From Staphylococcus debuckii (GTDB lineage: Bacteria; Bacillota; Bacilli; Staphylococcales; Staphylococcaceae), in contig NZ_CP033460.1 in NCBI RefSeq assembly GCF_003718735.1, positions 1,364,001 to 1,428,000 of the forward strand: a DNA stretch of 64,000 bases, in the 5' to 3' direction. Below the pieces are notes generated by a model. That model saw nothing but the letters and a program-made list of their open reading frames with translations, was not told where the DNA came from and did not search any database. Shown here in pieces: positions 1 to 9,592 of this stretch. Numbering within the stretch: the stretch's first letter is position 1; each line of letters begins with the position of its first letter. Position numbers and translations under genes: made by a program.

Positions 1-1
1 C

Positions 2-949
2 CCGAATTTCTCAGTTGGGGAAACAGGTCCAGTGCGTGCACCAGGACGTCGTGAAATTGGACATGGTGCATTAGGTGAACGTGCATTGCGTTATATTATT
101 CCTGATACTAAAGACTTCCCATATACTGTACGTATTGTCAGTGAAGTATTAGAATCTAATGGTTCTTCATCACAAGCATCAATTTGCGGCTCTACGCTTG
201 CATTAATGGATGCCGGTGTGCCAATCAAAGCACCTGTAGCGGGAATCGCGATGGGTCTAGTTACACGTGATGATAACTATACGATTTTAACGGATATCCA
301 AGGTATGGAAGATGCTTTAGGCGATATGGACTTTAAAGTAGCAGGTACTGAAAAAGGTATTACAGCTATCCAAATGGATATTAAAATTGATGGTTTAACA
401 CGTGAAATTATCGAAGAAGCTTTAGAACAAGCGCGTGTAGGTCGTTTGACAATCTTAAATCATATGCTTGAAACAATTGATCAACCACGTCCTGAATTAA
501 GTGCATATGCACCTAAAGTAGAAACAATGACTATCAAACTTGAGAAAATCAGAGATGTGATTGGGCCTGGCGGTAAGAAAATCAATGAAATCATTGATGA
601 AACAGGCGTTAAATTGGATATTGAACAAGATGGAACCATCTTTATCGGTTCAGTTGATCAAGATATGATTAACCGTGCACGTGAAATTATCGAAGATATT
701 ACACGTGAAGCGGAAGTCGGCCAAGTTTACAATGCGAAAGTAAGACGTATTGAAAAATACGGTGCATTTGTAGAACTTTTCCCAGGCAAAGATGCTTTAT
801 TACACATTTCTCAAATCGCAAATCAACGTATCAACAAAGTTGAAGATGTATTGAAAATGGGAGATACGATTGAAGTCAAAGTTACTGAAATCGATGATAA
901 AGGCAGAGTAAATGCTTCCCACCGCGCTTTATTAAATAAAGAAGATTAA
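2..949 (+). CDS. pnp: Polyribonucleotide nucleotidyltransferase (PNPase), C-terminal part
   Basis: PNPase degrades RNA 3' to 5' by phosphorolysis in the cytoplasmic RNA-decay machinery. The frame is open from base 2, so the gene begins before the window; the GTG near base 32 is an internal valine, not the start. The visible part holds the end of the second RNase PH-like domain ([23 protein letters not shown]), the KH domain with its GPGGKKI loop (around base 560-640) and the C-terminal S1 domain ([15 protein letters not shown], around base 715-930). The reading frame ends at TAA 947-949 and is followed by a terminator. Nothing is unusual in the visible part. The identity is certain; only the N-terminal part cannot be judged. 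Confidence 0.97.
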   Translation, partial: PNFSVGETGPVRAPGRREIGHGALGERALRYIIPDTKDFPYTVRIVSEVLESNGSSSQASICGSTLALMDAGVPIKAPVAGIAMGLVTRDDNYTILTDIQGMEDALGDMDFKVAGTEKGITAIQMDIKIDGLTREIIEEALEQARVGRLTILNHMLETIDQPRPELSAYAPKVETMTIKLEKIRDVIGPGGKKINEIIDETGVKLDIEQDGTIFIGSVDQDMINRAREIIEDITREAEVGQVYNAKVRRIEKYGAFVELFPGKDALLHISQIANQRINKVEDVLKMGDTIEVKVTEIDDKGRVNASHRALLNKED

Positions 950-957
950 TCCAATGA

Positions 958-1008
958 AACCAGAAGGATATTTGCGTAAAGACAGATATTCACTTCTGGT
1001 TTTCTTTA
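958..1008 (+). terminator. Rho-independent terminator of pnp
   Basis: The arms AACCAGAAG (958-966) and CTTCTGGTT (993-1001) pair perfectly and are followed by a T-rich run (TTTCTTT). It lies 8 bases after the pnp stop codon. Confidence 0.85.
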
Positions 1009-1050
1009 TACATAACAGCTGCCTCTGACCCCCGTGTGAAGTAGTGTACA

Positions 1051-1078
1051 TTGCGCCTATTTTAACCTATAATATAAT
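1051..1078 (+). promoter_or_regulatory. Probable SigA promoter of rnjB
   Basis: TTGCGC (1051-1056), a 16-base spacer and TATAAT (1073-1078) lie about 45 bases before the rnjB start. An overlapping TATAAT at 1068 makes the exact -10 uncertain. Confidence 0.55.
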
Positions 1079-1123
1079 ATGAATACTTATATGGTCGGGG
1101 AATTATAAATAGGAGGTAACATT

Positions 1124-2797
1124 TTGAATTTAGTAAAGAAAAAGAATAATGATATTCGCATCATCCCGCTTGGCGGCGTGGGTGAAATTGCGAAAAATAT
1201 GTATATCGTCGAAGTAGACGATGAAATGTTTATGCTGGATGCAGGATTAATGTTCCCAGAAGATGAAATGCTGGGTGTCGATGTTGTCATTCCAGATATT
1301 CAGTATGTCATTGAAAATAAAGATAAATTAAAAGGAATTTTCCTTACACATGGTCATGAACATGCGATAGGTGCAGTAAGTTATGTACTTGAACAAGTCG
1401 ATGCGCCAGTATATGGCTCGAAATTAACACTTGCATTAGTGAAAGAAAATATGAAAGAACGTAATATTAATAAAAAAGTACGTTACTATACAGTGAATGA
1501 TGAATCAGTTATGCGTTTCAAAAACGTCAACGTGTCATTTTTCAACACAACACATAGTATTCCAGACAGTTTGGGTGTAACTATCCATACTTCTTACGGT
1601 GCCATTGTTTATACTGGCGAATTTAAATTTGATCAAAGCTTGCATGGCAACTATGCACCTGACTTGAAAAAAATGACTGAAATCGGCGAAGAAGGTGTAT
1701 TTGCGTTAATCAGTGATTCTACTGAAGCTGAAAAACCTGGTTATAACACACCGGAAAATGTGATTGAGTCACATATGTTAGATGCCTTCACAAAAGTGAA
1801 TGGTCGTTTAATTGTATCTTGCTATGCATCTAACTTTATCCGTATCCAACAAGTATTGAATATTGCAAGCAAACTCAACCGTAAAGTATCCTTCTTAGGC
1901 CGTTCATTAGAATCATCATTCAATATTGCACGTAAAATGGGATATTTCAATATTCCTAAAGATTTATTAATTCCAATTAATGAAGTTGAAAATTATCCTA
2001 AAAATGAAGTCGTAATTATTGCGACAGGTATGCAAGGTGAACCTGTTGAAGCTTTAAATCAAATGGCCAGACAAAAACACAAAATTATGAACATCGAACC
2101 AGGCGACTCTGTATTCTTAGCAATTACCGCTTCTGCCAACATGGAAGTAATCATTGGTGATACATTGAATGAATTAGCACGTGCTGGTGCCGAAATTATT
2201 CCAAATAGCAAGAAAATCCACGCTTCAAGTCATGGTTGCATGGAAGAACTTAAAATGATGATCAACATCATGAAGCCAGAATACTTTATCCCCGTCCAAG
2301 GCGAGTTCAAAATGCAAATTGCCCATGCAAAATTAGCTGCTGAAGCAGGCGTAGCACCAGAAAAAATCTTCTTAGCTGAAAAAGGGGATGTATTGAATTT
2401 CGATGGTAAAGACATGGTACTGAATGAAAAAGTAGAATCCGGAAATGTTTTAATTGACGGTATTGGTGTCGGCGATGTTGGTAATATCGTATTACGTGAC
2501 CGTCACTTGCTTGCTGAAGATGGCATCTTTATTGCGGTAGTAACACTAGATCCGAAAAATAGAAGAATCGCAGCAGGTCCTGAAATTCAATCACGTGGAT
2601 TTGTTTATGTACGTGAAAGTGAAGAATTATTGAAAAAAGCGGAAGAAAAAGTCCGTGAAATTGTTGAACAAGGTTTACAAGAACGTCGTATCGAATGGTC
2701 TGAAATCAAACAGAACATGCGCGATAAAATTAGTAAATTGTTGTTTGAAAATACTAAGAGACGTCCGATGATTATTCCAATCATTTCAGAAGTTTAA
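1124..2797 (+). CDS. rnjB: Ribonuclease J2
   Basis: RNase J2 is a metallo-beta-lactamase/beta-CASP protein that works with RNase J1 in mRNA turnover and rRNA maturation. At 557 residues it has the family length. The TTG start follows AGGAGG at 1111-1116 with good spacing. The metal-binding motif, HGHEDH in J1-type enzymes, here reads HGHEHA (residues 76-81), so the aspartate and the last histidine are replaced. That is a known trait of staphylococcal J2 and suggests little activity of its own, with a structural or accessory role in a J1-J2 complex (inference). The beta-CASP region and C-terminal dimerisation part appear intact. It is transcribed alone, between the pnp terminator and a downstream hairpin. 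Confidence 0.93.
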   Translation: MNLVKKKNNDIRIIPLGGVGEIAKNMYIVEVDDEMFMLDAGLMFPEDEMLGVDVVIPDIQYVIENKDKLKGIFLTHGHEHAIGAVSYVLEQVDAPVYGSKLTLALVKENMKERNINKKVRYYTVNDESVMRFKNVNVSFFNTTHSIPDSLGVTIHTSYGAIVYTGEFKFDQSLHGNYAPDLKKMTEIGEEGVFALISDSTEAEKPGYNTPENVIESHMLDAFTKVNGRLIVSCYASNFIRIQQVLNIASKLNRKVSFLGRSLESSFNIARKMGYFNIPKDLLIPINEVENYPKNEVVIIATGMQGEPVEALNQMARQKHKIMNIEPGDSVFLAITASANMEVIIGDTLNELARAGAEIIPNSKKIHASSHGCMEELKMMINIMKPEYFIPVQGEFKMQIAHAKLAAEAGVAPEKIFLAEKGDVLNFDGKDMVLNEKVESGNVLIDGIGVGDVGNIVLRDRHLLAEDGIFIAVVTLDPKNRRIAAGPEIQSRGFVYVRESEELLKKAEEKVREIVEQGLQERRIEWSEIKQNMRDKISKLLFENTKRRPMIIPIISEV

Positions 2798-2829
2798 TTG
2801 AATAAACTGTATTAGAAGATTAAATACAC

Positions 2830-2875
2830 AAATGCTATGGTGTCCTCACAAAGGTACGCCATAGCATTTCATGTT
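2830..2875 (+). terminator. Hairpin after rnjB
   Basis: AAATGCTATGG (2830-2840) pairs with CCATAGCATTT (2859-2869). The following bases (TTTCATGTTATTTG) are only moderately T-rich, so termination may be partial. Confidence 0.65.
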
Positions 2876-2977
2876 ATTTGTCACAATGCTTAAATAAGAA
2901 GGTAGCACTATTTTTGCTATAAATGTTAAAATATAAGGATAGTGTTGTAAGCTAACAGCTACTGTCAGTTTAAAGAA

Positions 2978-3022
2978 AGGAGCTAAGATATTATTATGTC
3001 CCAGCTCCTAAGGGATACATAA
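2978..3022 (+). promoter_or_regulatory. Leader hairpin with an 8-codon mini-ORF upstream of ftsK
   Basis: AGGAGCT (2978-2984) is exactly repeated in inverse as AGCTCCT (3003-3009). The 5' arm is itself a good Shine-Dalgarno sequence (AAAGGAG) placed before an ATG at 2996 that opens an eight-codon frame, MSQLLRDT, ending TAA at 3020-3022. The arrangement resembles a leader peptide whose own ribosome binding site can be masked. Whether it is translated or regulates ftsK, 38 bases further on, is unknown. Confidence 0.35.
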
Positions 3023-3060
3023 ATAGCGTCATTATTTTTATTGAAAAGAAGGTGTATGTT

Positions 3061-5451
3061 TTGGCACAAAGAAAGAAAAGAACGACCAACACTAGAAAAA
3101 AGACAACTGCTAAGAAGAAATCTTCTAAAAAGAAACAAAATGAAGCGCCATTGCGCTATATTGCAGCGATTATTACTGTAGTCTTAGTCGTTCTAGGTGC
3201 CTTCCAATTAGGTATTATCGGTCGAGTGATTGACTCATTTTTCAATTACCTATTTGGATACAGTAGATATTTAACCTATATTTTAGTGATATTAGCCTCA
3301 GGATTTCTTGCTTATAATGGTAAATTGCCAAAAACGCGCCGTTTAACGGGTTCAATTGTTTTGCAATTTGCATTATTATTTGCGACACAGCTTTTTTTAG
3401 TATTTACTAAAGGAGCAGCTGGCGATAGAGAGCCTGTCTTATCCTATGTTTATCATCAATACGAACACACGCACTTTCCTAACTTCGGCGGTGGCGTGAT
3501 CGGATATTACTTAGTACATTTATCGATACCGCTCGTATCAATTATCGGTGTAGTCGTATTTACCATTATTTTGTTTGTTTCAAGTATTATTTTATTAAAC
3601 AAACAACGTCACCGTGATGTAGCGAAAGCGTTTTTTGAAAAGTTGAAATCAGGAAGCCAATCTGCAGCGATACATAGAAAAGAACGTAAAGAGCGCCAAG
3701 CAGAGCGTGCAGAAGAAAAAAGACTGCGTCGTGAAGAGAAAGCACGAGAGAAACAAGAACGTGAAGCACAAGAAGAAGTCAAAGATGTCAGTGACTTTAC
3801 GGAAATTCCAATACCAGAATCAGAGAAGCCGGATAGTGCAATACCGATTTATGGTCACAACGACAAAGAGAAACAACAGGCTGCTTTTGCTCAAACTCCG
3901 GAACCATCATCGGAAAATAACGTAACAGAGGTGCCGCGCAAACGGCCTAAACGTCAACTGGTTGAAGAGGATAATTCCGAAGAAACATCTAAGGAAGATA
4001 TGAGTTCGATTTCTGATGCAGGAGAAGTAGAAAATACAGCATACAAGTTACCGCCTTTATCACTTCTCAATACACCTGCGAAACAAAAGACTACTTCAAG
4101 AGCAGAGGTGCAAAAGAAAGGTCGATTATTAGAAACTACTTTAAAAAACTTTAATGTAGATGCGAAAGTGACACAAATTAAAATCGGGCCAGCTGTAACC
4201 CAATACGAAGTACAACCAGCACAGGGTGTGAAAGTCAGCAAGATTGTGAACTTGCATAATGATATAGCCCTTGCTCTAGCTGCGAAGGATGTACGTATTG
4301 AAGCGCCAATCCCAGGACGTTCCGCTGTAGGGATTGAAGTGCCGAATGATAAAATTTCGCTAGTTTCTTTAAAAGAAGTATTAGAAGAAAAATTCCCATC
4401 TAAGAATAAATTAGAGGTGGGTTTGGGTAGAGATATATCAGGCGACCCAATAAGTGTAGAATTAAATAAAATGCCGCACTTACTTGTGGCAGGTTCAACT
4501 GGTAGCGGTAAATCTGTTTGTATCAACGGGATTATCGCAAGTATACTGTTAAATGCGAAACCTCATGAGGTTAAATTGATGCTAATTGATCCTAAAATGG
4601 TAGAATTAAATGTATACAACGGAATTCCGCATTTATTAATACCAGTTGTTACGAACCCTCATAAAGCATCACAAGCTTTAGAAAAAATTGTAGCTGAAAT
4701 GGAACGTCGTTATGACTTATTCCAACATACGGGAACTAGAAATATAGAAGGCTACAACCGTTACCTAAGACGTCAAAATGATGAATTAGAAGAAAAACAA
4801 TCTGAACTGCCATATATCGTGGTCATCGTGGATGAGTTGGCAGATTTAATGATGGTAGCTGGTAAAGACGTAGAAAATGCCATTCAACGTATCACTCAAA
4901 TGGCACGTGCTGCGGGTATTCATTTAATTATTGCAACACAACGTCCATCAGTAGACGTAATTACTGGATTGATTAAAAACAACATTCCATCCAGAATTGC
5001 CTTTGCAGTAAGTTCTCAAACTGACTCTAGAACAATTATTGATAGAGGCGGCGCTGAAAAGCTGTTAGGTAAAGGGGATATGTTGTACTTCGGTAACGGT
5101 GGTTCTATTCAAACACGTATCCAAGGTGCTTTCTTAAGCGATGATGAGGTACAAAACATAGTCAATTATGTGGTGGAACAACAAAAAGCCAATTATGTTA
5201 AAGAAATGGAACCAGATGCACCAACAGACAAAGCAGATGCTAAAAGTGAAGATCCGTTATATGAAGAAGCGTATATGTTTGTAGTTGAAAAACAAAAAGC
5301 AAGTACATCTTTATTACAACGAAAATTCAGAATTGGTTATAACAGAGCATCACGATTAATGGATGATTTAGAAAGCAATAATGTAATCGGCCCACAAAGA
5401 GGAAGCAAACCGAGACAAGTATTAGTAGATTTAGATAATGGTGAGGTGTAA
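3061..5451 (+). CDS. ftsK: DNA translocase FtsK/SpoIIIE
   Basis: This membrane-anchored, ATP-driven motor pumps chromosomal DNA through the closing septum. The N-terminus is very basic ([22 protein letters not shown]), followed by about four membrane segments (roughly residues 30-180), a charged linker (about 200-350) and the motor domain with Walker A GSTGSGKS (around residue 480) and Walker [15 protein letters not shown]-terminal winged-helix gamma domain (about 735-796) reads KOPS-type orienting sites. I chose the TTG at 3061 because AAGAAGGTG lies 6-14 bases before it; a GTG at 3052 in the same frame has no usable ribosome binding site. The product is 796 residues. The stop codon lies just before the next gene's ATG, so the two are probably cotranscribed. 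Staphylococci also carry a second FtsK/SpoIIIE paralogue elsewhere. Confidence 0.93.
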   Translation: MAQRKKRTTNTRKKTTAKKKSSKKKQNEAPLRYIAAIITVVLVVLGAFQLGIIGRVIDSFFNYLFGYSRYLTYILVILASGFLAYNGKLPKTRRLTGSIVLQFALLFATQLFLVFTKGAAGDREPVLSYVYHQYEHTHFPNFGGGVIGYYLVHLSIPLVSIIGVVVFTIILFVSSIILLNKQRHRDVAKAFFEKLKSGSQSAAIHRKERKERQAERAEEKRLRREEKAREKQEREAQEEVKDVSDFTEIPIPESEKPDSAIPIYGHNDKEKQQAAFAQTPEPSSENNVTEVPRKRPKRQLVEEDNSEETSKEDMSSISDAGEVENTAYKLPPLSLLNTPAKQKTTSRAEVQKKGRLLETTLKNFNVDAKVTQIKIGPAVTQYEVQPAQGVKVSKIVNLHNDIALALAAKDVRIEAPIPGRSAVGIEVPNDKISLVSLKEVLEEKFPSKNKLEVGLGRDISGDPISVELNKMPHLLVAGSTGSGKSVCINGIIASILLNAKPHEVKLMLIDPKMVELNVYNGIPHLLIPVVTNPHKASQALEKIVAEMERRYDLFQHTGTRNIEGYNRYLRRQNDELEEKQSELPYIVVIVDELADLMMVAGKDVENAIQRITQMARAAGIHLIIATQRPSVDVITGLIKNNIPSRIAFAVSSQTDSRTIIDRGGAEKLLGKGDMLYFGNGGSIQTRIQGAFLSDDEVQNIVNYVVEQQKANYVKEMEPDAPTDKADAKSEDPLYEEAYMFVVEKQKASTSLLQRKFRIGYNRASRLMDDLESNNVIGPQRGSKPRQVLVDLDNGEV

Positions 5452-5455
5452 AGAG

Positions 5456-6178
5456 ATGACAAATACTAATTCTATATACAGAATCAAGGAATGGATCTTA
5501 AATGCAATTGATGAGGGGACTTTGCAACCGGGAGACCCGGTGCCGAGTACGTTAGCTATTGCACGAGAGGTAAATGGTAAAACAGATGATGTGTACGACG
5601 CGATCGATGAACTGATTACAGAACAAGTTCTGACGCAACGCTTTGAGGCACAAGCAACTGTGAAAGAATCTCAGCCATTCTTTTATCCTTTAGACAAATT
5701 GCTCAGCATTGGAAAAATGATTGAAAATGAAGGCTATCAAGCGGGTACAATTTTCATGAATTTGGACCAGCAGCCTTCTACTATGCTTGATCGCAAAGCT
5801 TTAGATTTAAAAGAGGGAGAATTTGTAACATTAATCGAACGGATTCGTACTGCCAATGGTCGCCCAGTCGTTTATTGCTTAGACAAAGTAGCAACAGAAT
5901 ATTTAACATGTGCTGCTTTCCAAGCACACGATGAATCTATTCTAACAGCCATTAAAGCGAATGCTGATATCACGATTGCCTATTCAGAAACGGAAATTGA
6001 ATCAGTAAGCTATGAACCAAGAGTTTCTGAAGCGCTAGAAGCAGCACCTAACGAAGCTTTAATGCTATTAAAACAAGTGCATTATGACAAAGACCATCGT
6101 CCGATTCTGTTCTCATTTAACTATTTCAAAAGTGAAGTAGTTAAATTTAAAACAGTTCGCGAAACTGATCCAGAATAA
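5456..6178 (+). CDS. GntR-family transcriptional regulator (HutC/UTRA type)
   Basis: A cytoplasmic regulator of 240 residues. The first 70 residues form a GntR winged helix (YRIKEWILNAIDEG..PSTLAIAREV), and about 85-235 form a UTRA-type ligand-binding domain (QPSTMLDRKALDLKEGEFV.. LIERIRTANGRPVVY). The ATG at 5456 is preferred because GTGAGGTG (5441-5448) sits at the right distance; an earlier in-frame GTG at 5438 would lie inside ftsK without a binding site. It is placed between ftsK and the M16 peptidase pair, an order typical of staphylococci. Its effector and targets cannot be read from the sequence; autoregulation is possible but no operator stands out. Confidence 0.85.
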   Translation: MTNTNSIYRIKEWILNAIDEGTLQPGDPVPSTLAIAREVNGKTDDVYDAIDELITEQVLTQRFEAQATVKESQPFFYPLDKLLSIGKMIENEGYQAGTIFMNLDQQPSTMLDRKALDLKEGEFVTLIERIRTANGRPVVYCLDKVATEYLTCAAFQAHDESILTAIKANADITIAYSETEIESVSYEPRVSEALEAAPNEALMLLKQVHYDKDHRPILFSFNYFKSEVVKFKTVRETDPE

Positions 6179-6194
6179 AAGAGGTGTATAAAAT

Positions 6195-7469
6195 TTGAAT
6201 AAGCAGATAAAATCGAAAAAAGAACCACGTATTAAAGTAATGCCGACAGATAAATTTAAAACGACCTTGATTACTTTTAAATTTATGGCGCCATTAGATG
6301 AAGAGACTATGACTTCACGTTCATTATTGAGCAAACTCTTAGTAAGAGCGACGAAGAAATGGCCGACAGATAAAGCATTTAACCGTAAATTGTCTGAACT
6401 CTATGGTGCTTACGTCAATAGTTTTGTAACGAAATTTAAAGACAAACATGTGATTACAATTACCTTAGAATTAGTAAATGAAAGATACCTTAAACATAAA
6501 GATCCATTATTTGATGAAGGTTTATCTTTATTAAAAGAAATCTTGTATCATCCGATTGTTGAAGATGAGCGATTTAATGAGACTTTTGTACAGCAAGAGA
6601 AGACATTGTTGAAGAAGAAGTTAGAAGCGGTCAATGATAATAAATCACAATTGGCTTTCTTAAAGTTAATGGAAAATATGTTTGGTAATCAACCATACAG
6701 TTATTTAGCATCAGGTCTAAGCGAAAACATATCAAAAGTAACGCCTGAATCGTTATACCATACATACCAATCTATGCTAGAAAATGATGACTGTGCAGTT
6801 TATGTAGTTGGAAATGTTGATTCAGACATAGTCAAACAAAAAATCGCCAACATCTTCCATATTCAACCGCTTCACCAAGTTTCACATGTCATACAGCCAC
6901 AACGTCAAGTAGATGAACTGCCGCAAACTATTATTGAGCATGACGAATTAGACCAAGCCAAATTAAATATAGGGTTCAGATTCCCTACATACTATGGCGA
7001 ACCTGATTACTATACTTTTGTAGTGTTTAACACAATGTTCGGCGGAGACCCTTCTTCAGTGTTATTCAATGAAGTGCGTGAAAAACAAAGTTTAACTTAT
7101 TCTATTCGCTCGCAAATTGATGGCAAGAATGGATATATGTTCGTGTTGAGCGGGGTAGCAGTTGATAAATATGAACGCGCTAAAGATACTATTATTGATG
7201 AATTTAAGAAGTTCCAGCAGGGTGAGTTTACAGAAGAGAAATTAGAACTGGCGAAAAAGATTTTAATTTCACAAAGAAATGAATCTCAAGACCGTCCGAA
7301 AAGTATGGTAGAAATTGCACATAATCAAATTTTACTGCCAGAAGATTTAACTAACGGAAACTATGGTCAAAAGATTCACGACGTAACTAAAGACGATATC
7401 ATCAATCTGACAAAGCGTGCCATCCTGGATACAATCTATGTGCTCACAAAGGAGGATGAAGCATTGTGA
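6195..7469 (+). CDS. M16-family peptidase-like protein, YmfF type (lacks HxxEH)
   Basis: A 424-residue protein with the pitrilysin/insulinase (M16) fold, homologous to Bacillus YmfF. The TTG start follows GAGGTG (6181-6186). The N-terminal half does not contain the zinc-binding HxxEH motif, so it is probably not a peptidase alone. C-terminal M16 features are visible (FNTMFGGDPSSVLFNEVREKQSLTYSI). The next gene, overlapping by 4 bases, encodes an M16 protein that does have HxxEH, so the two are likely the structural and catalytic halves of one heteromeric enzyme, as in other paired M16 proteins (inference). The substrate is unknown. Confidence 0.85.
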   Translation: MNKQIKSKKEPRIKVMPTDKFKTTLITFKFMAPLDEETMTSRSLLSKLLVRATKKWPTDKAFNRKLSELYGAYVNSFVTKFKDKHVITITLELVNERYLKHKDPLFDEGLSLLKEILYHPIVEDERFNETFVQQEKTLLKKKLEAVNDNKSQLAFLKLMENMFGNQPYSYLASGLSENISKVTPESLYHTYQSMLENDDCAVYVVGNVDSDIVKQKIANIFHIQPLHQVSHVIQPQRQVDELPQTIIEHDELDQAKLNIGFRFPTYYGEPDYYTFVVFNTMFGGDPSSVLFNEVREKQSLTYSIRSQIDGKNGYMFVLSGVAVDKYERAKDTIIDEFKKFQQGEFTEEKLELAKKILISQRNESQDRPKSMVEIAHNQILLPEDLTNGNYGQKIHDVTKDDIINLTKRAILDTIYVLTKEDEAL

Positions 7470-8752
7470 ATAAGAAATATTATGAATTAATAGATGAAAC
7501 TGTTTATGAGAACCAAATGGATAATGGTTTAAAACTATTTATCATCCCTAAAAAAGGGTTTCAAAAAACGTTTGCAACCTATACGACGCAATTCGGTTCA
7601 CTTGACCATAAATTCAAACCTTTAGGCAGTAATGAATTTGTAACTGTGCCAGATGGCGTCGCACACTTTTTAGAGCATAAGTTGTTTGAGAAAGAAGAAG
7701 GCGACTTATTCACAGAATTTGCCGAAGACAATGCGCAAGTCAACGCATTTACAAGTTTTGACCGTACAAGCTACTTATTCAGCGCAACTTCTAATGTCGA
7801 AAAAAATATTCTGCGTCTTATGGAAATGGTGGAGACGCCTTATTTTTCAGAAGCAACAGTAGAAAAAGAAAAAGGAATTATTGCTGAAGAAATTAAAATG
7901 TATCAAGAACAGCCTGGTTATAAATTAATGTTCAATACTTTACGTGCAATGTATGCAGACCATCCAGTGCGCGTCGATATTGCCGGAAGCGTAGAAAGCA
8001 TTTATAACATTACTAAAGACGATTTGTATTTATGCTACGAAACATTTTATCATCCATCTAATATGGTAATGTTTGTTGTGGGTGACGTGGACCCTGAACA
8101 AATCAATACATTAGTCAGTGAACATGAAGCGAAAAGAGAGTTGACAGATCAGCCTGAAATCGTCAGAGATGCACTGGCTGAACCGAATGAAGTACAACAA
8201 CAATCAGTGACAGAGGAAATGAATATTCAAATTCCAAGATTGATGTTAGGGTTTAAAAACGTGCCTCCTGAGGCCTCTAAAGAAGCCTTCATGAAGCGTG
8301 ATTTAGAAATGACTTTCTTTTTCGAAATGGTATTAGGAGAAGAAACGGACTTCTATCAAAAATTATTAAACGATGATTTGATAGATGATACCTTTGGCTA
8401 TCAATTTGTGATGGAACCTACATACAGCTTCTCACTGATAACGAGTTCAACGCCTGATCCTGGTCTGTTAAAACAAATGTTGTTAGATGAATTAAAAGAT
8501 AAAGTAGGCCAATTGAATGATACAGAAGCCTTTGAATTATTGAAAAAACAATTTATCGGCGAGTTTATTTCAAGTTTGAACTCACCAGAATATATTGCTA
8601 ACCAATATACGAAGTTATATTTTGAAGGTGTCAGCTTATTTAATATGTTAGATATCGTTGACAGTATCACTTTAGAAAGTATTAATAATGCGGCCTTATC
8701 AAGTTTGAATTTTGATGAAATTACAGATAGCCGTTTGGAGATAAAAAAATAA
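7466..8752 (+). CDS. M16-family zinc peptidase, YmfH type
   Basis: A 428-residue M16 peptidase, probably cytoplasmic because no signal peptide is visible. The active-site motif HFLEH (in GVAHFLEHKLFEKEEGD, about residues 66-82) is intact, with the downstream glutamate region (EKGIIAEEIKMYQEQPG) expected to complete the zinc site. The GTG start overlaps the stop of the preceding non-catalytic partner in a GTGA junction, and AAAGGAGG lies just upstream. Translational coupling suggests equal production of both. The following short-chain dehydrogenase starts at its stop codon (TAATG), so the operon continues. The substrate is unknown. Confidence 0.88.
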   Translation: MNKKYYELIDETVYENQMDNGLKLFIIPKKGFQKTFATYTTQFGSLDHKFKPLGSNEFVTVPDGVAHFLEHKLFEKEEGDLFTEFAEDNAQVNAFTSFDRTSYLFSATSNVEKNILRLMEMVETPYFSEATVEKEKGIIAEEIKMYQEQPGYKLMFNTLRAMYADHPVRVDIAGSVESIYNITKDDLYLCYETFYHPSNMVMFVVGDVDPEQINTLVSEHEAKRELTDQPEIVRDALAEPNEVQQQSVTEEMNIQIPRLMLGFKNVPPEASKEAFMKRDLEMTFFFEMVLGEETDFYQKLLNDDLIDDTFGYQFVMEPTYSFSLITSSTPDPGLLKQMLLDELKDKVGQLNDTEAFELLKKQFIGEFISSLNSPEYIANQYTKLYFEGVSLFNMLDIVDSITLESINNAALSSLNFDEITDSRLEIKK

Positions 8753-9459
8753 TGAAAGCCTTAGTTATCGGTGGTTCTGGTTCTATAGGAACAGCAATCG
8801 TAGAACGCTTATTAGCAGATAATTATGAAGTCATTGTGCATTATCATCGTTCTGATTTAAAACTGTTGCAACAAAAATATCAAAATCAAAATGTTTCATT
8901 TGTACAATGCGATTTAGCATCTTCAACAGAAGATATCATGCAATCTTTCGAGTTTATCCAGAATTTGGATTGCTTGATTTATGCAGCAGGACAAAGTGTC
9001 TATGGCATGCTTCAAGATATGGATGATGCTTTAATTGATCAATGCTACCGTATTAATGTGAAAAGTTTGATGCAAATTTCTAGAGGTATGATCAACCAAT
9101 TGCGTAAGAGTGACCATGGCAGAATCATCGTTATCTCCTCGATTTGGGGAGAGACGGGCGCGAGTATGGAAGTTGTTTATTCTGCTATGAAAGCAGCACA
9201 GATAGGGTTTGTTAAAGCACTCAGTCAAGAACTCGCATTAACCGATGTGACAGTGAATGCTGTAGCACCTGGGTTTGTAAGTGGCAATATGGCGGATGAA
9301 TGGTCAGAGACAGAGCGTGCAGCGATTATTGACGACCTTCCTCAACAACGCATGATAACGCCTGAGGAAGTAGCGTTTACTTGTGCATATCTGTATCATC
9401 CAATGGCACAAAGCGTGACAGGTACTGTACAGAAAGTGAATGGCGGCTGGTATATTTAG
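8752..9459 (+). CDS. Short-chain dehydrogenase/reductase, YmfI type
   Basis: A 235-residue SDR-fold oxidoreductase related to 3-oxoacyl-ACP reductase FabG and Bacillus YmfI. It has the nucleotide-binding GGSGSIG loop (residues 7-13) and the catalytic YSAMK motif (YxxxK) with an upstream serine (VISSIWGE). The start codon overlaps the previous stop by one base. Position after the M16 pair and before DUF3388 is conserved in Firmicutes. The family includes fatty-acid elongation reductases, but another keto substrate is equally possible; the dedicated fabG is normally with fabD and acpP elsewhere. Confidence 0.87.
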   Translation: MKALVIGGSGSIGTAIVERLLADNYEVIVHYHRSDLKLLQQKYQNQNVSFVQCDLASSTEDIMQSFEFIQNLDCLIYAAGQSVYGMLQDMDDALIDQCYRINVKSLMQISRGMINQLRKSDHGRIIVISSIWGETGASMEVVYSAMKAAQIGFVKALSQELALTDVTVNAVAPGFVSGNMADEWSETERAAIIDDLPQQRMITPEEVAFTCAYLYHPMAQSVTGTVQKVNGGWYI

Positions 9460-9492
9460 TTGCGGATTTGATATTCATAATTCCTGAGAAAA

Positions 9493-9501
9493 TGCTATAA
9501 T
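9493..9501 (+). promoter_or_regulatory. Extended -10 promoter upstream of the DUF3388 gene
   Basis: TGC directly followed by TATAAT (9496-9501) forms an extended -10 element about 90 bases before the gene. No convincing -35 lies at the usual distance; a TTGATA at 9468 is too far away (22 bases). Confidence 0.45.
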
Positions 9502-9592
9502 GTAACTAATCTTTTCACTCATACATAGAATGTTGAGATAAAAGGTATCATAGTGTTCTATTTGATGTTTGAACTAAGGGGCGTGGAAAAAC

